Source of the DNA: Wallemia ichthyophaga EXF-994
Taxonomy: Eukaryota; Basidiomycota; Wallemiomycetes; Wallemiales; Wallemiaceae
DNA: 64,000 nt
NCBI RefSeq assembly: GCF_000400465.1
Contig: NW_008806274.1
Coordinates: 186,001 to 250,000 of the forward strand
Reading direction: 5' to 3'
The position numbers were made by a program, and so were the translations under genes. Under the pieces are notes generated by a model. That model was given only the letters and a program-made list of their open reading frames with translations, was not told where the DNA came from and searched no databases. Shown in pieces: positions 43,774-56,335 of the stretch. The first letter of the stretch is position 1. Every line of letters begins with the position of its first letter.

Positions 43774-45520
43774 ATGTTCAGGCGTCTTATTGGACTCAGC
43801 AGTGCAGGTAGCAGAACTGGCCATAGAGCACTCTATGCTGGCGCAATAACTAGCGCGGTGCGTGGGCGGTCTACATTGCACTAACCTCTGACACGTTGAA
43901 TCAGGCCAGCTATCTGTATTTCAGCCATCTCAGCAGCAACAGCAGCAATATCCGCAACAATCTAAGCAGCGATTTCAACAAGAAATACATACACAATGAC
44001 GCATTGTCGTCTCCCGCACAACAACCGTATAACACACCAACTCCAGCCATAGTCGACGAGCTCAAGTTAAAGATCGGAGATGAGCACGTTATTACAAGAC
44101 AGGATGTTATCCAGAGCAGCGTAAACTCACAGTGGTCATATCTCGTCGATGCCCCGCCCTCCATTATCGTAAACCCTGCAACAACACAGGACGTCGTAGA
44201 GATTGTTAATATTGCGCGCAAACATCACATTCCACTTATTAGCAGAACCGCTGGTACCTCCTTAGAAGGCCATTGCAGTGCCGAGCATGGTGGAATTATG
44301 ATCGATTGCGAGCAGCGTATGGCAGAAATACTTGAAATATACCCTGACGATATGCAAGTACGCGTACAGCCAGGTTTGAAGTGGGTAGACCTCAACGAGC
44401 ATCTCGAAGAAGCCGGCCTAAGCTTGTTCTTCCCTCTCGATCCCTCCCCAGGCGCAGCTATCGGTGGCATGTTGTCAACAAATTGTTCGGGAACTAATGC
44501 ATGCAAATACGGTTCAGCATCTTCCGGAAATTGGTTTTTGAACATCACAGTTGTGCTAGGTGAGTTTTTTTCCGTTTGTGTCTTAATATTAACAATTATA
44601 GCCAACGGTAAGGTAATGAAGACGCGCCAGCGCGCTAAGAAGAGCTCAGCTGGTATTGATTTGACAAAATTATTCACCGGCGCTGAGGGCACTCTCGGTG
44701 TGATAACGGAGCTAACTCTGAAGCTGGCTCCGAAGGAGCCCACCTCCGTCGCTATTGCACCCTTTGATACCATAGAGGATGCAGCCAAGGGCGTCTCCAA
44801 GGTCATCCAAAGTGGTATCAGTGTGAATTGTGCAGAGCTTCTGGACGATCTATCAATTATCGCTAACAATAGTAGTCGCACAACCAAACAGTATGCAGAG
44901 AAGCCCCACATCTTCTTCAAGTTCGTCGGCACACCAGCGCATATGGCTGAGGATGCAGATCGCACAGCGAGCATTGTGAGGGAGTTCGGCAGCCACCTCG
45001 AATATGCAGAGACAGACGAGGAAGCGAAGAATCTGTGGGAGGCGCGCAAGTGGGGTCTGGCCAACATCAACGCGATGGTTCCTGAATCTCGAATCTGGAC
45101 GACGGATGTTTGTGTCCCTCAGTCCAAATTGCCAGCCCTCGTCAGACAGATTAAGGCGGACGCAACACAAGCTGGTATCTACGCCCCCCTTCTTTCCCAC
45201 GCTGCAGACGGTAATTGTCACTTTCTCCTTGCTTTCAAAGATGATAAGGAGAGGGTTATAGTGGAGCAATTGGTAGAAAAGATGGTAGAGCGTGCACAGG
45301 CTTTAGATGGTACTTGCACGGGTGAACACGGCGTAGGCGTCGGCAAGAAACACCATCTGGTGCATGAGCTTGGCGATACCACTGTCGAGGCGCTCTGGTC
45401 ACTCAAGAGAGCATTCGATCCCGATAACATCATGAAGTGGGTACGCGCACGATACTTGGATCTCATCTCACATCTCACAGCCCAGGAAAACTATACCCAG
45501 ATATCGATTTTCACAAATAG
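43774..45520 (+). CDS. DLD1: D-lactate dehydrogenase (cytochrome), mitochondrial
   Basis: FAD enzyme oxidising D-lactate and passing electrons to cytochrome c. Exons 43774-43857, 43905-44559, 44602-45436 and 45481-45520; 537 residues. The Arg/Ser-rich N-terminus MFRRLIGLSSAGSRTGHRAL looks like a mitochondrial presequence. FAD-binding block IPLISRTAGTSLEGHC and MLSTNCSGTNACKYG, FTGAEGTLGVITELTL, and the C-terminal VGVGKKHHLVHELGD are intact; the last exon ends NIMNPGKLYPDIDF. Intron 2 (42 nt) is stop-free and 3n, so the unspliced frame stays open. About 150 bp from the divergent PRO1. Confidence 0.9.
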
Positions 45521-45897
45521 GTGATTTAGCGTTTCTGTTTTGGTCACAAGTCACAAGTGCGCTTAAAACATTTCAAATGAACCAAATTTGTCAATACTTT
45601 GTCTAATCTACAATATGAACCCCTTACATGATGTCATGGACGATAAAGGCAACTCAAGGGCACTTGGAGATAGTTTGTTAGATTATTCATATACCCTACA
45701 CAATCAACAGAATAGCCTGACATTCAATACAATTATATGCTCATAATCTGTTGAAAGTTTATGTTAATTTATGGTAAGCCGATATCAGTTTGAGAATTGC
45801 AGCTTACATCAAGAACAGCGCACACATATCACAACATTCTCAGTCTTGATGCGAATCAATCTGAACAGTCATGTATATGAGTAATGCATGGTATATA
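45521..45897. other. Intergenic tail between DLD1 and LDB17
   Basis: About 380 bp of AT-rich sequence between two convergent 3' ends; it should hold both polyadenylation regions. Nothing else seen. Confidence 0.4.
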
Positions 45898-47683
45898 CTA
45901 CGATAAGGATAATCTTTTAGGTTTATTGAGTCGCGAAGGTGGTGGTGGTGGTGGAGCTTTTCTCCTTGTCACGCTCTGCGCGGCGAGGCTGCTCTGTGAA
46001 GATGCAGGCGAGGGAGCGAAATCAGCGACAGTACGATGAATTTCTGTTGTGGAAGCTGGCGCGGAAAGGGGACTATCTATATCTATAGAAGTGTTGCACT
46101 CCCTCAATACATCCATATCGCTCGATATCATAGGTAGATTACTGCTGCTGGTATTCGGCGACCAAGTGCGCAGCAAGTCAGAAGCTGACTGCGTTGCTCG
46201 AAGGTTAGGCAGTGGCTGGGTGAAGTCGTTAGCGAGCGCTACCATATTTGGTGTCGTGGGCTCGCTCGCTGATACGAATCCATTCACTCTGTCTACATCA
46301 TCGAAGCAATCAGAAGACAGACATCTGCGCACAAGCCGGGAGGTTGTGGGGCTGATATCGCGCACCCGCGTTGATATAAGTGAAGTAAGTGTGCTGTGGA
46401 TCTCTGCAGTCTTGTACTGGCAGTATTTCACAACTGTCTCGTTTAGCAGAGGATAAAGAACTCTGAGGTATGTGTGTCGCAGCTGTCGGAAGTGATAAGC
46501 GACAATTCACAGAGAGTATCGCACTCACCCCCTCCTGCTCATCTGGCAGATCAGACAGCTCGCGTATGAAAACATCGACGACCACCTTGAGGTCGTTCGT
46601 ATAGAAGTAATCTTGTGTACCAACTGTTGTGAAGAGCAGGAAGAGAATCTTGAGAACGAGCAATTTGACGCATACGTCTTCCTTAGAATTCCTAGCTCTG
46701 TTTAAGATGAAAATGAGATTCTCTCCGAATGTTTTGCTGCTCCCTAAACGTCTAGTAAGAACATTTAATACCAAGTTTTTAGAAATTTGCAAAATTTGCG
46801 GGTTTGTAACTGATGTTTCGATATTACTTATCATATATTGTTCGTTGAGGGACGTCAGCAGCTTTACGAGGGTGTAATTGAATGTATCGTCATCCTCATC
46901 TCTTGTCCACTCCACCAAATCAAATAGATGGTCCAAAAAGCTCGAATCAAAAGTCTGGAGATCTTGATGGTGTAATTTATGAGCTCGGCTGATCTCAAAC
47001 AGGAAGCAAACAACTGGGTAACGCAGTCGTACTTCGATAGGCACTAGCCCTGTACCGTCATCGTCTTGACCAAAATATCCGTCTTCTACGTGCCTGATTA
47101 TGTCTTGCGATAAAGGTAACAGCTTGCGCCAATTTGCGGGACATTTAAAGTAGTCAATGCGTCTTTGACCGTATTTAAGGAGTAGGCTGTATGCTACGAA
47201 TAGCTGATGCGGGTCTGTGGTCTGTAGCAAGTCAGTAAGTTCCGATAAGCCGCGGAGAAGGCAAACGGACCTGTATAATGAGGTCAATGAGCACCGTCTG
47301 CATTCTCATGTAATGAAATCTAAATAAATCCGATTCGATCATCATTGATAACGCGGCGTCTAACTGAGTCGCATCGATGAGATACGTGGCTGTTTGGAGT
47401 GCTTAGACTACGTAGCCAACAAAGAAGAAGCCACCCACTGTGATATCTTCCACACAGCTTTATAAACATTTTCAGCCTGCCGTCTAATTCTAACACTGTA
47501 GCGTCATCAGGCGCGTGGCCGTACTCATGCAGTTCTGGGGGTTGATCCGGTAAGCTGGCTACGTTAACGCACGTAACGCGACTCACCTGCCCAAAAATCA
47601 TTAAAGTCATATATTTCCCAGACGATGAAATCCTCATCATCAACCGTCATGGGGGTGTAGCTAAGCGAGTGTTTTGAACGCAT
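45898..47683 (-). CDS. LDB17: Ldb17/Dip1 (SPIN90-type) actin-nucleation regulator
   Basis: Endocytic actin-patch protein that activates Arp2/3 to start linear filaments. Five exons: 47587-47683, 47439-47534, 47271-47389, 46529-47221 and 45898-46482; 529 residues. The armadillo-like core includes MIESDLFRFHYMRMQTVLID, LFVAYSLLLKYGQRRIDYF and RYPVVCFLFEISRAHKL, conserved in Dip1/Ldb17. The C-terminal 150 residues are Ser/Thr-rich with a Pro run (RKAPPPPPPSR) that would bind SH3 domains. Each intron is about 42-57 nt. Confidence 0.88.
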
Positions 47684-47765
47684 TCTGCAAGTTGATCTAG
47701 GGTACAAAATTAAGGGGTATTTGGGTTGTGTGTATGATAAAGCAATAAAAGCATTCAAATCAGCC

Positions 47766-49003
47766 CTAATGGATCGTTACTTGTGACTCTGGTCCTAGTA
47801 CTTCTTTCTCAGCCTCCTGCTGCAGTGCAAACACTTGCTGCCTATACTCCTCCTTTTCTTCATCGGAAGTATCCACAGATATAGTCTTGAGCCTGTTGAT
47901 CCATTGCACCGAGCGTACAGCCGCACGGACTATCATTCGTTAACAAGGCACACGCCTTAATATATCCACTTACAGCTCCTCTTAGCATCGAATGCTCGTC
48001 TGACATTCGGCAGCAAGTCTTCATCCTTATCACCCAATCCTTTGAGCCATGGATGATCTATTACTTGCTGTGCGGTGAATCTCTGATCTGGATCTGCATT
48101 CATGCACCCTCTAATGAAGTCTTTAGCGGTATCTGATACCGCATTCCAGCACTCTGCAGGCTCGAAATTATAATTACCATCGATAATAGCATTAATTTCA
48201 TCCTTTTGTTTGCTGTTCCTATCGAAAGGAGTTGTCCCACTTAGCAAGAAGAAAGTAATGACACCTATAGCCCAAATATCCACAGGAAACCCATGTCCAG
48301 TTTTCTTGAATACTTCAGGTGCCATATAACCAACTGTACCGCATATATGATACAACTGGGTAAATTTTCCCGACTCTATTATCTTGGACAGCCCAAAGTC
48401 TGCAACACAAAGATCAGAAGCTGAGGAATTGTTATCCCGAAAGAGAAGATTCTCAGGCTTAAGATCGCGATGAACAATGCCTACACTGTGGAGATACCTG
48501 ACTGAATCACTTATCACGCCGACGATGTCTTTGGCATCTTTTTCGAAGAAATGACCTCGCTGGCAAATCTTGTCGAATAATTCACCACCTGTACACAAAT
48601 CCATGACTGTGGACTGCGTGAGTGACACCGCCTCAGCTAAGAACGCAAGACGAACCGAGGTAAAGATTGTTCATCGTTTCAAAGTAATCGATTAGCCTGA
48701 CGATATTGCTGTGTCCAGTCGATGCCCTCTTGAGCACTTCTATCTCATTTCGTATGAGATCCTCACGGCCTAAATTCACTCAGAAAAGCCGGAGACCTTC
48801 ACTACCAACTCACCTTCCATCATTTTCTTGTTTATCACCTTCACAGCGTATTTAACACCTGTTTCATTGTGTATCGCCAGCTTCACCGATGAATAGGTAC
48901 CTGATCCCAGTACCTCGCCTTATCAAGCCCTGTTTAAGTATATACAACAACGTCATGAGCAAAATCATTTACCAGTTTTATATTGACATTGCTGGAGCGT
49001 CAT
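47766..49003 (-). CDS. Calcium/calmodulin-dependent protein kinase
   Basis: Ser/Thr kinase of the CaMK-I/Cmk type. Five exons: 48973-49003, 48814-48918, 48656-48769, 47974-48606 and 47766-47929; 348 residues. The Gly loop is VLGSGTYSSVKLAIHNETG, the catalytic Lys in KYAVKVINKK. HRDLKPENLLF and ADFGLSK (with activation-loop Thr in the CGTVGYMAPEV segment) show an active kinase. The C-terminal KRSFRAAVRSVQWINRLK is the autoinhibitory/calmodulin-binding helix. The first exon is short (MTLQQCQYKT). Confidence 0.9.
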
Positions 49004-49090
49004 GATTGTTCAAATCAGCACAAAGAGGGCCCCCACAAATTCAGCGAAATAAATAAAATTAAAAAATACAACATTCATCTTCATAAAAGT

Positions 49091-51536
49091 CTAAGCCTCT
49101 CCGGCTAGTCTCTGTTTTTTCTTCTTAGCTCTGTCCGCCGCGTCCTTGTCGCGCTTTTTAAACAAAGAGTGTCTCGAATCCTTAGTAATCTGTTTGTTTG
49201 CAGACTTATTCTTTTCGATATACGACATGGCTTGGCCACCAGCCAGAGCTGATGTTGATCCCGTCATACGCTTAGTCACTCCGTGTATTGTACCAGCCAG
49301 GTCATCTTCTGAAGCCTTAATGTCGGATCCTATGTCTGCTGCTGATTCATTGGCAAGTAGTACAGACTCGAGTAGCTCAATCTGCTCTTTCTCAGATCTG
49401 TATACCAGTTCTGGTAACCTTTCAATACCGAACAGGTGCGTTATCACCTTAAACGCATAACCCTGGTCTACCAAGAAACCCTGTCTCTTTGTTGAATAAA
49501 ACATTTCTTGCGTATCTGTCGATACCAGCGAGTAGAAGAAAGCGTTGAACCCCTCATCGTTACGACGCTTGGCACGCAGAATACGACCTATTAGGAAAAT
49601 TTAATTTGAGTACTTCCTATCATCGGTCAAACCCACCTAATCTCTGAGCTTCTTGTCTACGAGATCCAAAGTGACTACTGATTTGAATCAGGCATGTAGC
49701 CTCAGGTAAATCAATCGACGTATCGCCGACTTTCGACAAGAAGATAGTGTTGACGTTGCTATCGAATTGGAATCTCTGTAAAACTCTCATTCTCTCTACT
49801 TGAGAAGTACCTCCGTGAATATATGGTTTTTTCAGCTTACGAGCGTACTGTTCAAGACTATAGACGCAGTCACTAAACACGATAATTTTGTCGCCCCTGT
49901 CTTCATGGAAATCAATGAGGAATTGACAAGCCTGGAACTTGTGAGGATTCATCGAATAAAGCAACATCCGCTTTCTGCTCTTTTCTCTGAGATACTCTCG
50001 GTAGAAACATGGGACCATTGGACACCACACTTCAGCACATTGAACATTGGCGATGTGGCCTTTGGCGGCCAAGTCCATCCAATTTGCTTCGTAGAGCTTC
50101 GGTCCGATGAGGAAGTTAAGATCGTCAATCTTATCGTCCTCTCTGACAAGCGTAGCCGTCAGACCCAACTTGGAATGCGCCTTTATTGTTGTAACGACTC
50201 TTCTAAACATGGCAGCAGGCACAACATGCACTTCATCCAACAAAATAAATCCCCATTCGCGTGAAGTAAGGAAGTCCATCATTTTCTGCGACTCATGTGA
50301 ACGATTGCGAGTATTAGCTACCATTGAGTAAGTTGAGACAACAATACCGCTATCGCCACCAAACTTCTCCTTCTGGTCAGCAGTGAATACTGATATCTGG
50401 CTGTCATTTACGTTGGACCACTGCATGAATTGCTGTTTCCACTGCATAACGGATACGGAGGACGTACAGAGAACTAATATAGACTTCTTGATTGTACACG
50501 CAGCTGTAATACCAACAAGCGTCTTACCAGCACCACAAGGCAAAACGATGATACCGGATCTAGCTCTGCCGTTACCAAACATCTTACTCAATGACTTTTC
50601 TTGATACGGTCTAATAACTGTCACAGGCTTCAAATCAATATCAAGATTAGGGTTGCGTGTGTCATTGTGAAAGTCATATTCTTCCAACATTGGATACTCC
50701 AACTCGTTACACCTTCTCTTGACGGTTTCGATTTCATCCGACTTGATCTCAAAGGAGTGGACTTCTTCGTCGTCTTCCATCTCATCCTGTTTCTCAATAT
50801 CTATCAGAGCGGTAAAGTATTCGTCGCCAGTGTTCTTTTTCTTATCGTCTGGTTTGTTTTGCTGCTCGCCTTCGTTTGTGGTGTTTTCAGGAGGAGGATC
50901 AGGTTGATTAGGCTGATTAGGCTGACCACTCTGATTGTTTGTACCTTGAGCTTCTTTTGTACCAGGAATGACTAAATCGCCTTTAGTGGGTGCGGAGCTG
51001 GTTTCGATGTGCGAATTCGAGTCGACACGAGCATTCTTGATAATCTGATCACGGAGCAGCATCTGCAGCGTATCGGCGTGGGCAGATTCAACGAAATACC
51101 TGTTGTGCTTAAGTACCAGCTTAACTTTACCGTATGACATTGTACACTCCTTGATAAAGGAAACGATAGAGGCAGGTACAGGCACTTTCGAGAGTCTGTT
51201 AAGAACTTCAATGATATCGTCTGTTTCCAATCCAACAGATACGGCCGCTGTGCATGCGTGTGATTAGTCATACGCTGGTGCCACCAAGTACAACTCACCG
51301 TACAACGAGTAGGGCGTAATCTTGTACTCCTCCATAAGGCTTGTTCTACTGACTGGCTCTGAAATCGCTACCAAGAAGTCCTGTGCTTGTTCAGCGATAG
51401 GCGAGAATCCCTCTAATATGATATGACCATCCTCTGGCGACACCCAAAGTGGACGATTCGGGTGATCTGGCTTGAGTGGCAGATCACCGTAATCGTGGCT
51501 ACCGAATAAATAATCCTGATTTATGCCATCTGCCAT
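49091..51536 (-). CDS. SSL2: TFIIH DNA translocase XPB/Ssl2
   Basis: Helicase-family translocase that opens promoters and repair bubbles in TFIIH. Exons 51299-51536, 49637-51247 and 49091-49587; 781 residues. N-terminal domain with an acidic, NQPNQP-type linker (about 180-220). Walker [21 protein letters not shown] box [16 protein letters not shown], and SAT-type [11 protein letters not shown] (containing the RED motif) are visible. The C-terminal helicase lobe includes [19 protein letters not shown], and [20 protein letters not shown] spans intron 2. Length is close to human XPB (782). Confidence 0.95.
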
Positions 51537-51672
51537 TCGGATAAGATGGTTGTTTAGGCGAAAGGAGATAAAGGAGGATATAAATGTTTACAATTACAAA
51601 TTCATGGAAATTCTTGTCTTTTACTAATACAAGGCGCAATTCTTTAGTGTTCTGTCTTTTGTCTCATACCTC

Positions 51673-53768
51673 TCACCCAGAAGCTTTGAACTCGCCATTC
51701 ACTCGTATGTCTTTGATATCAATGCTGTCGAAATCTTCGATAGCCTTCAGTCCTCCGTTGACAGTAGCATCACCATCCACACCTGCCATCGCCTTTCCAA
51801 ACAGCATCTTGCCCATAAATGATCGGAACACTGAGTCCCTGCCTTCGATCAACTTGATAGGCGCATCACGCACTTCTGCGTACAGGCGAGTCACCTGTGG
51901 TGCATCAACATTGTCTGGATCATTGGCAAATTCTGTAAATGCATCAAATGCTTCATCTGGATGAAATATGGCGAATGCGTTGCGTGGGTATGATTCTGAC
52001 TGCGTTGAATTGAGCGGTGGAGGTGCTCCATTGTATATTATCTAAAAGTTGTTAGTGTTGTGTTCCAAAGAAAGAGCTAACAAACCCACCAGATATGGTA
52101 AAATGCTGTTGACGTTTATAGGCAATGACCGCAACTGATCGGGCAATGCTATGTCAGCAATGAGTGTTCCGCTGACCAATACCTGTCCAGGACCTCCTGG
52201 CTGACCAGGGAAGGGATTCGGCCAAGGAAATCCACTTTTTCTGTGTACACTCAGGTTCTCCATGTGCACATTCCTTACGATATCAGGCATAGGCGGTACA
52301 CCTGGTAAGTCAAAGTTGTACTCAAAATTCTTGAGAACTTGCTTAAGCCACGACGGAGTATTTTTTCTAGCTGCACCTCCTGTAATCTTGAATGGAGTGG
52401 GTGCGTTGTTGAGGAAATCACTCAAAAACCGACTCAAAGCAGTCTTTATGGTGGACAAATTATCTGAAGTGTTCTTGAAGGTCTTCCAATGCAGGTTCGT
52501 TGTAGCTTTTGCACCGAAACTCAGCTCATCATCTGACACCTCGATTGGTTTTGTTGTGACTGTAGCTAAGGACAAGCTGCCACCACCCTCTTCTTCCTTG
52601 AGAGGGAGCACTGCATCTACTGGTATTTCATATGGAAATACTACGCTCTTTAGTGCTTTCAATATGTCTAATTGAGGCAATGGAAGTGATGCACTAGCGT
52701 CTACATCGAGTTGTTCCTTATCATCGGAACTGTTGTGGGTAGCGACATCTAGCTGTGCAAGGTTAAAGAGATTGAGCATTTCGGAGTATGTTTCATCGAT
52801 GGGTGTACCGGGCTTTGGCCATGGTGAAAGATTTGGTACTGTTTTGGGTGTTAGACAGAGTATGATTAGGAGACTTAACACCCACTAGACAAGGTCTCTT
52901 GAACAGTAATGTTATTCTTTTGGAAATGAGTATGCAATGCACTTTTATTCCAGATATGCACTTCAACTTGTGGGATAATAACAGAAACATCCATCACACC
53001 CTTCTCTGCAACCCAAACATGCTCAAAGAACGACTGTAACCCTTCCAAATCAAAGTCGGTGCCGCTGACTGGCGTGATCGACGCTCTCAAATCAACACCT
53101 TTCAACCAATCGTCTGGATGAGAGAGACGACTGTTAGAATGCTGCAAACCAGGCATAATAGGAACGCTCATAGAGTCTAATAGGGTAATGTTGAAGAGCT
53201 GTACTGTCTCATTAGACGATCTAGCTTCTACAGTGATTGGATGATTGACTACGACGTCGAGCGGGCTAACGGCTTTGGAAAGGAATCTACCTATAGAGAG
53301 TCTCCAGCGCTGCAGAGGCCCACCTTTAGGATCCACAATACCGCCTGGACCCAATCCGTCAACGCCCAACGCCTGATCGAAATCGAGTCCAAATGGGACA
53401 GAAGTCTTGAGTACGATGGGTGCATCCTGTTCAAATTCCACATCAGAAGGTATTTCAAAGGCAATTGAGTTGCGAATCGCGCTATCGCTCAATGGGATGG
53501 CGGACTGACGACCAGCCAAAGGATCAGAATCGCATTTGAAAAGGAGGACAAAGAGGAGGGTTAAAAAGCAAAGTACCAGGGACGCTGACCAAATAATTAT
53601 CGCCCACGTTGATGGCCTGCGTGGCTTGGTCACCAATTTTGAGTCGTGGAGAAGTGGAGAGGATTCAGAGGGGAGATCGTCCTCGTCGTCTGTAGCAATA
53701 TCTTCAGCTTCCTCTGCATCTGAAGATATCTGAGCTTCTACGTGCGAATATTTTCCATTTTCCGTCAT
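51673..53768 (-). CDS. Type II membrane protein, vacuolar Tag1/DUF3712-like
   Basis: 666 residues over three exons (52886-53768, 52090-52838, 51673-52041). The acidic Ser-rich cytoplasmic tail (about 1-50, SSPLLHDSKL contains a dileucine-type signal) is followed by one membrane anchor (about 52-75, WAIIIWSASLVLCFLTLLFVLL) and a large lumenal domain with several N-glycosylation sites (NET, NIT, NLT-type). Repeated beta-rich LxA/LxI segments resemble the DUF3712-type lumenal fold of Tag1 and related vacuolar proteins. I place it in that group on layout rather than exact motifs, so the family is tentative. Confidence 0.65.
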
Positions 53769-53805
53769 CGGTGCTGTTGATCAAGATGAATGTTATGGTG
53801 CGTGC

Positions 53806-55310
53806 ATGCCTTCTTCCATAAACGAGAGCTTGCGAATATACAGAGAAATATTTGACAAGTCAGATCTGTTTAGCAGCAACGATGACAGGCTTCTCGTTAT
53901 TGACAACTGGCTCAATGTTCCTAACGACTGGACGTGTTCGGGAATAGAGGGATTTCATCGTTGGCGCATGTTGTTAAAATCTGATATTGAGGCTACGGAG
54001 GCAATGCTACAGTGCACAGATGGTGACGAGCCACTAATCTCGTCAAACCTCATCGCTCACTGGACTTGCTGGATGGCTCTGATCAATCCAGCGGTGTCGA
54101 AGCACCCAATCACTGCAGTCAACAAATACTTCATCCTTCCAAAGCGTGAAGGCCAGAAAGGCAAGCCAAAATCAGTCAAGGTCGATATTGTCGCGGATGC
54201 AGGAAGATCTTGGATACGTTTGTCCAAGTAGGTGGCTCTGTTCTATCCAATACCAACCTAACAATACCAACAAGCATAAAGCTTTCTTCAATCCTTGCAG
54301 AATTGGCTGAAATGGACTCTCTAATAACGTCATCAGACGACGACAGCGATAGTCATGTTGATCAGCCAATGCCAGTTCCATCGCTACTGAAAATAGGCCA
54401 TGAGCTATCTGCGGCCTCTATCAAGTTTATAATTCATGATCAGCGACCAGACATACATCTCTATTTGACGCGTCTATCGCGAGAGGAAGTAGCCGAATCG
54501 GATTCGAGGATAAAGGGTCAGCTAGAAACTCTAAATCTCTATGGAATTCAGGTGCATTTCGGTATACCAACATACGACCTAAAAGTTTCACAAAAGCAGC
54601 CTAGAGTGGCGTTGAAACCAACTACCAATATCAATTTAGACGTATCGATACTCATAGCATTTACATCAATCACTACTCATATCTACAATCCCGCAGAGGC
54701 CTCTCTCAAGCCCAACAATGCCACTGAACACATCAGAGCCATCTCCAATCAGCTATACCAAGAGTCTGGCGTATGTGCATTGTTTGATTTGATTAAGGAG
54801 ACGTGTGATACTGAAACATTACAATTCTGGACTACACAAGAGAACAAAGATCGCACATACAGCATACTTGACAAAATCGGAGGAGCTACCGAAAAGCTCA
54901 GACTAGAAAGCATCTTTGAAGGAGGCAACGATAGCTTTTGGGATGGTAGCAGATACTTTAGCAATCAGATGGGCGGACTACCCGTGAAGATTATCAACGA
55001 CTCTGGTGATGATGTCCCTACAGCCAGCTTTGATGATTTTGTGCTAAGGAGAGCTCACAAGGCGCTCAACTCAGACGGCAACATGGGATCAGCGGGTAAG
55101 TTGACACCTCATACACTTCGCACTGTAATAGCAGGATTAGAGAGGGGCTGGACGACACTCACCTCGAATCGGCAATCAATTAAGGCTTTAGTGCAAGGAT
55201 GGCATACGCATGTCAACAACAACAGCTCACTGGCGACATTCTGGTTGGTAGAGCCGCGATCGCTCTCGGAGCAACTGCTAGAAAAATCTGATAGAAAATC
55301 GAACAAATAG
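53806..55310 (+). CDS. DUF1308-like conserved protein
   Basis: 485 residues in two exons (53806-54227 and 54275-55310; 47-nt intron). It matches the DUF1308 / human C7orf25 pattern: an N-terminal all-helical part (GIEGFHRWRMLLKSDIEATE), then VKVDIVADAGRSWIRLSN and, after the intron, KLSSILAELAEMDS. The C-terminal half contains a conserved core (PRVALKPTTNINLDVSILIA). Function unknown in the literature as far as I know. Divergent with the membrane-protein gene by 37 bp. Confidence 0.75.
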
Positions 55311-55331
55311 ATAGAAACATGCATAGACTCA

Positions 55332-56200
55332 TTAAGCTTTCACACTATTTTCTAATACTTCAACGCGTGCATTCAGTTTGAGATCGTTGAGTGTTTTGAA
55401 CGAAGATGGATCGATAAGACAAATATACTCCCACTCATCGCTCCAATCCTCGACCTCAACTTTATTTATAAAGTCGCTAATCTTATCCTTAACGTTCTTG
55501 CCTTGTTTCGAGGCACAGGTTATGCGCACCCTCATCTGAGCTCTGGCGAGTGGGAGAACACCTTTATCCTGTATCTGCTTGATAACTTCACCACTCTGTG
55601 ACTTTGCGTTTTTGTTGGCATTCACGCTGTAGTGGATATCGTGCATGGCCTTCTCTACCATTGACACTGTGACTGGTCTGCCGCTCGATGGATCGACACA
55701 GCGCTCTGCTACGATTGTTGCGATCTCTCTCCACTTATTGGACAAATCATGTCCGCGCTCCTTCTCACCGACTTGCAGCTCGCCTTTCTTGAGAATTTGT
55801 TTGATTATTTCATCGTTATCGGATGTACCAAAAGCTTTCTGAAGCTCGTCGTTATTGCATACTGCACCTTTGGACACGTTCGTGAATACAGAAGATATCT
55901 GCACGACATTATCGATATCGCTTTCGCTGTTGTGTTGTGAGATTATCAGTGTTTCGTGGGTACACATGTACCCACGAGCCATTTCTCCATTCACCAACTT
56001 TGTTCTTGTAGCAAGCTATCTAAAATGCCGTCATTTAGTCTTAAAGTCAGAAACTGTGTCCAAACTCACTTCAAATCTTTTACCGGCCTTCTTGAGACGC
56101 ACGATAGAGACATTTGTGAGCTTGACTAGATATGTGTGAGCTGTAGCTCTATATACGTCACATCCACCTCACTCTGATTCGATGGCTGATTAATGGGCAT
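55332..56200 (-). CDS. SDO1: Ribosome maturation factor Sdo1 (SBDS)
   Basis: Releases Tif6/eIF6 from pre-60S with the GTPase Efl1. Four exons: 56173-56200, 56070-56125, 55976-56019 and 55332-55926; 240 residues. Joined: MPINQPSNQIKLTNVSIVRL, KKAGKRFEIACYKNK, VGEWRNGSESDIDNVVQISS, VFTNVSKGAVCNNDELQKAF. The C-terminal domains match through RCVDPSSGRPVTVSMVEKAM. The third intron starts inside a perfect 9-bp stem (55955-55976), which buries its 5' splice site. Confidence 0.93.
55955..55976. promoter_or_regulatory. 9-bp hairpin spanning the SDO1 intron-3 5' splice site
   Basis: On the transcript strand CGUGGGUAC - loop AUGU - GUACCCACG, a perfect 9-bp stem with a 4-nt loop. The exon ends at the first C of the stem and the donor GUGGGU is inside it, so the 5' splice site would be paired in the pre-mRNA. 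Confidence 0.6.
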
Positions 56201-56335
56201 CCGGGATGACGTTCAATTATAAGCTGAGCAAAAACACATATACATTCATCATAGCTTCCATCTATCGTGTAAAAACAAAAAGCGCAATTCATAGGTTAGA
56301 GCCAGTGTTTAATTTATTATCGTTGCATGAGGACT

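Noticed and set aside
44225-45070. Minus-strand open frame of 281 codons
   Set aside because: Fully antisense to DLD1, which has clear family motifs; composition is that of a shadow frame.
54749-55324. Minus-strand frames opposite the DUF1308-like gene
   Set aside because: Antisense to a well-supported exon.
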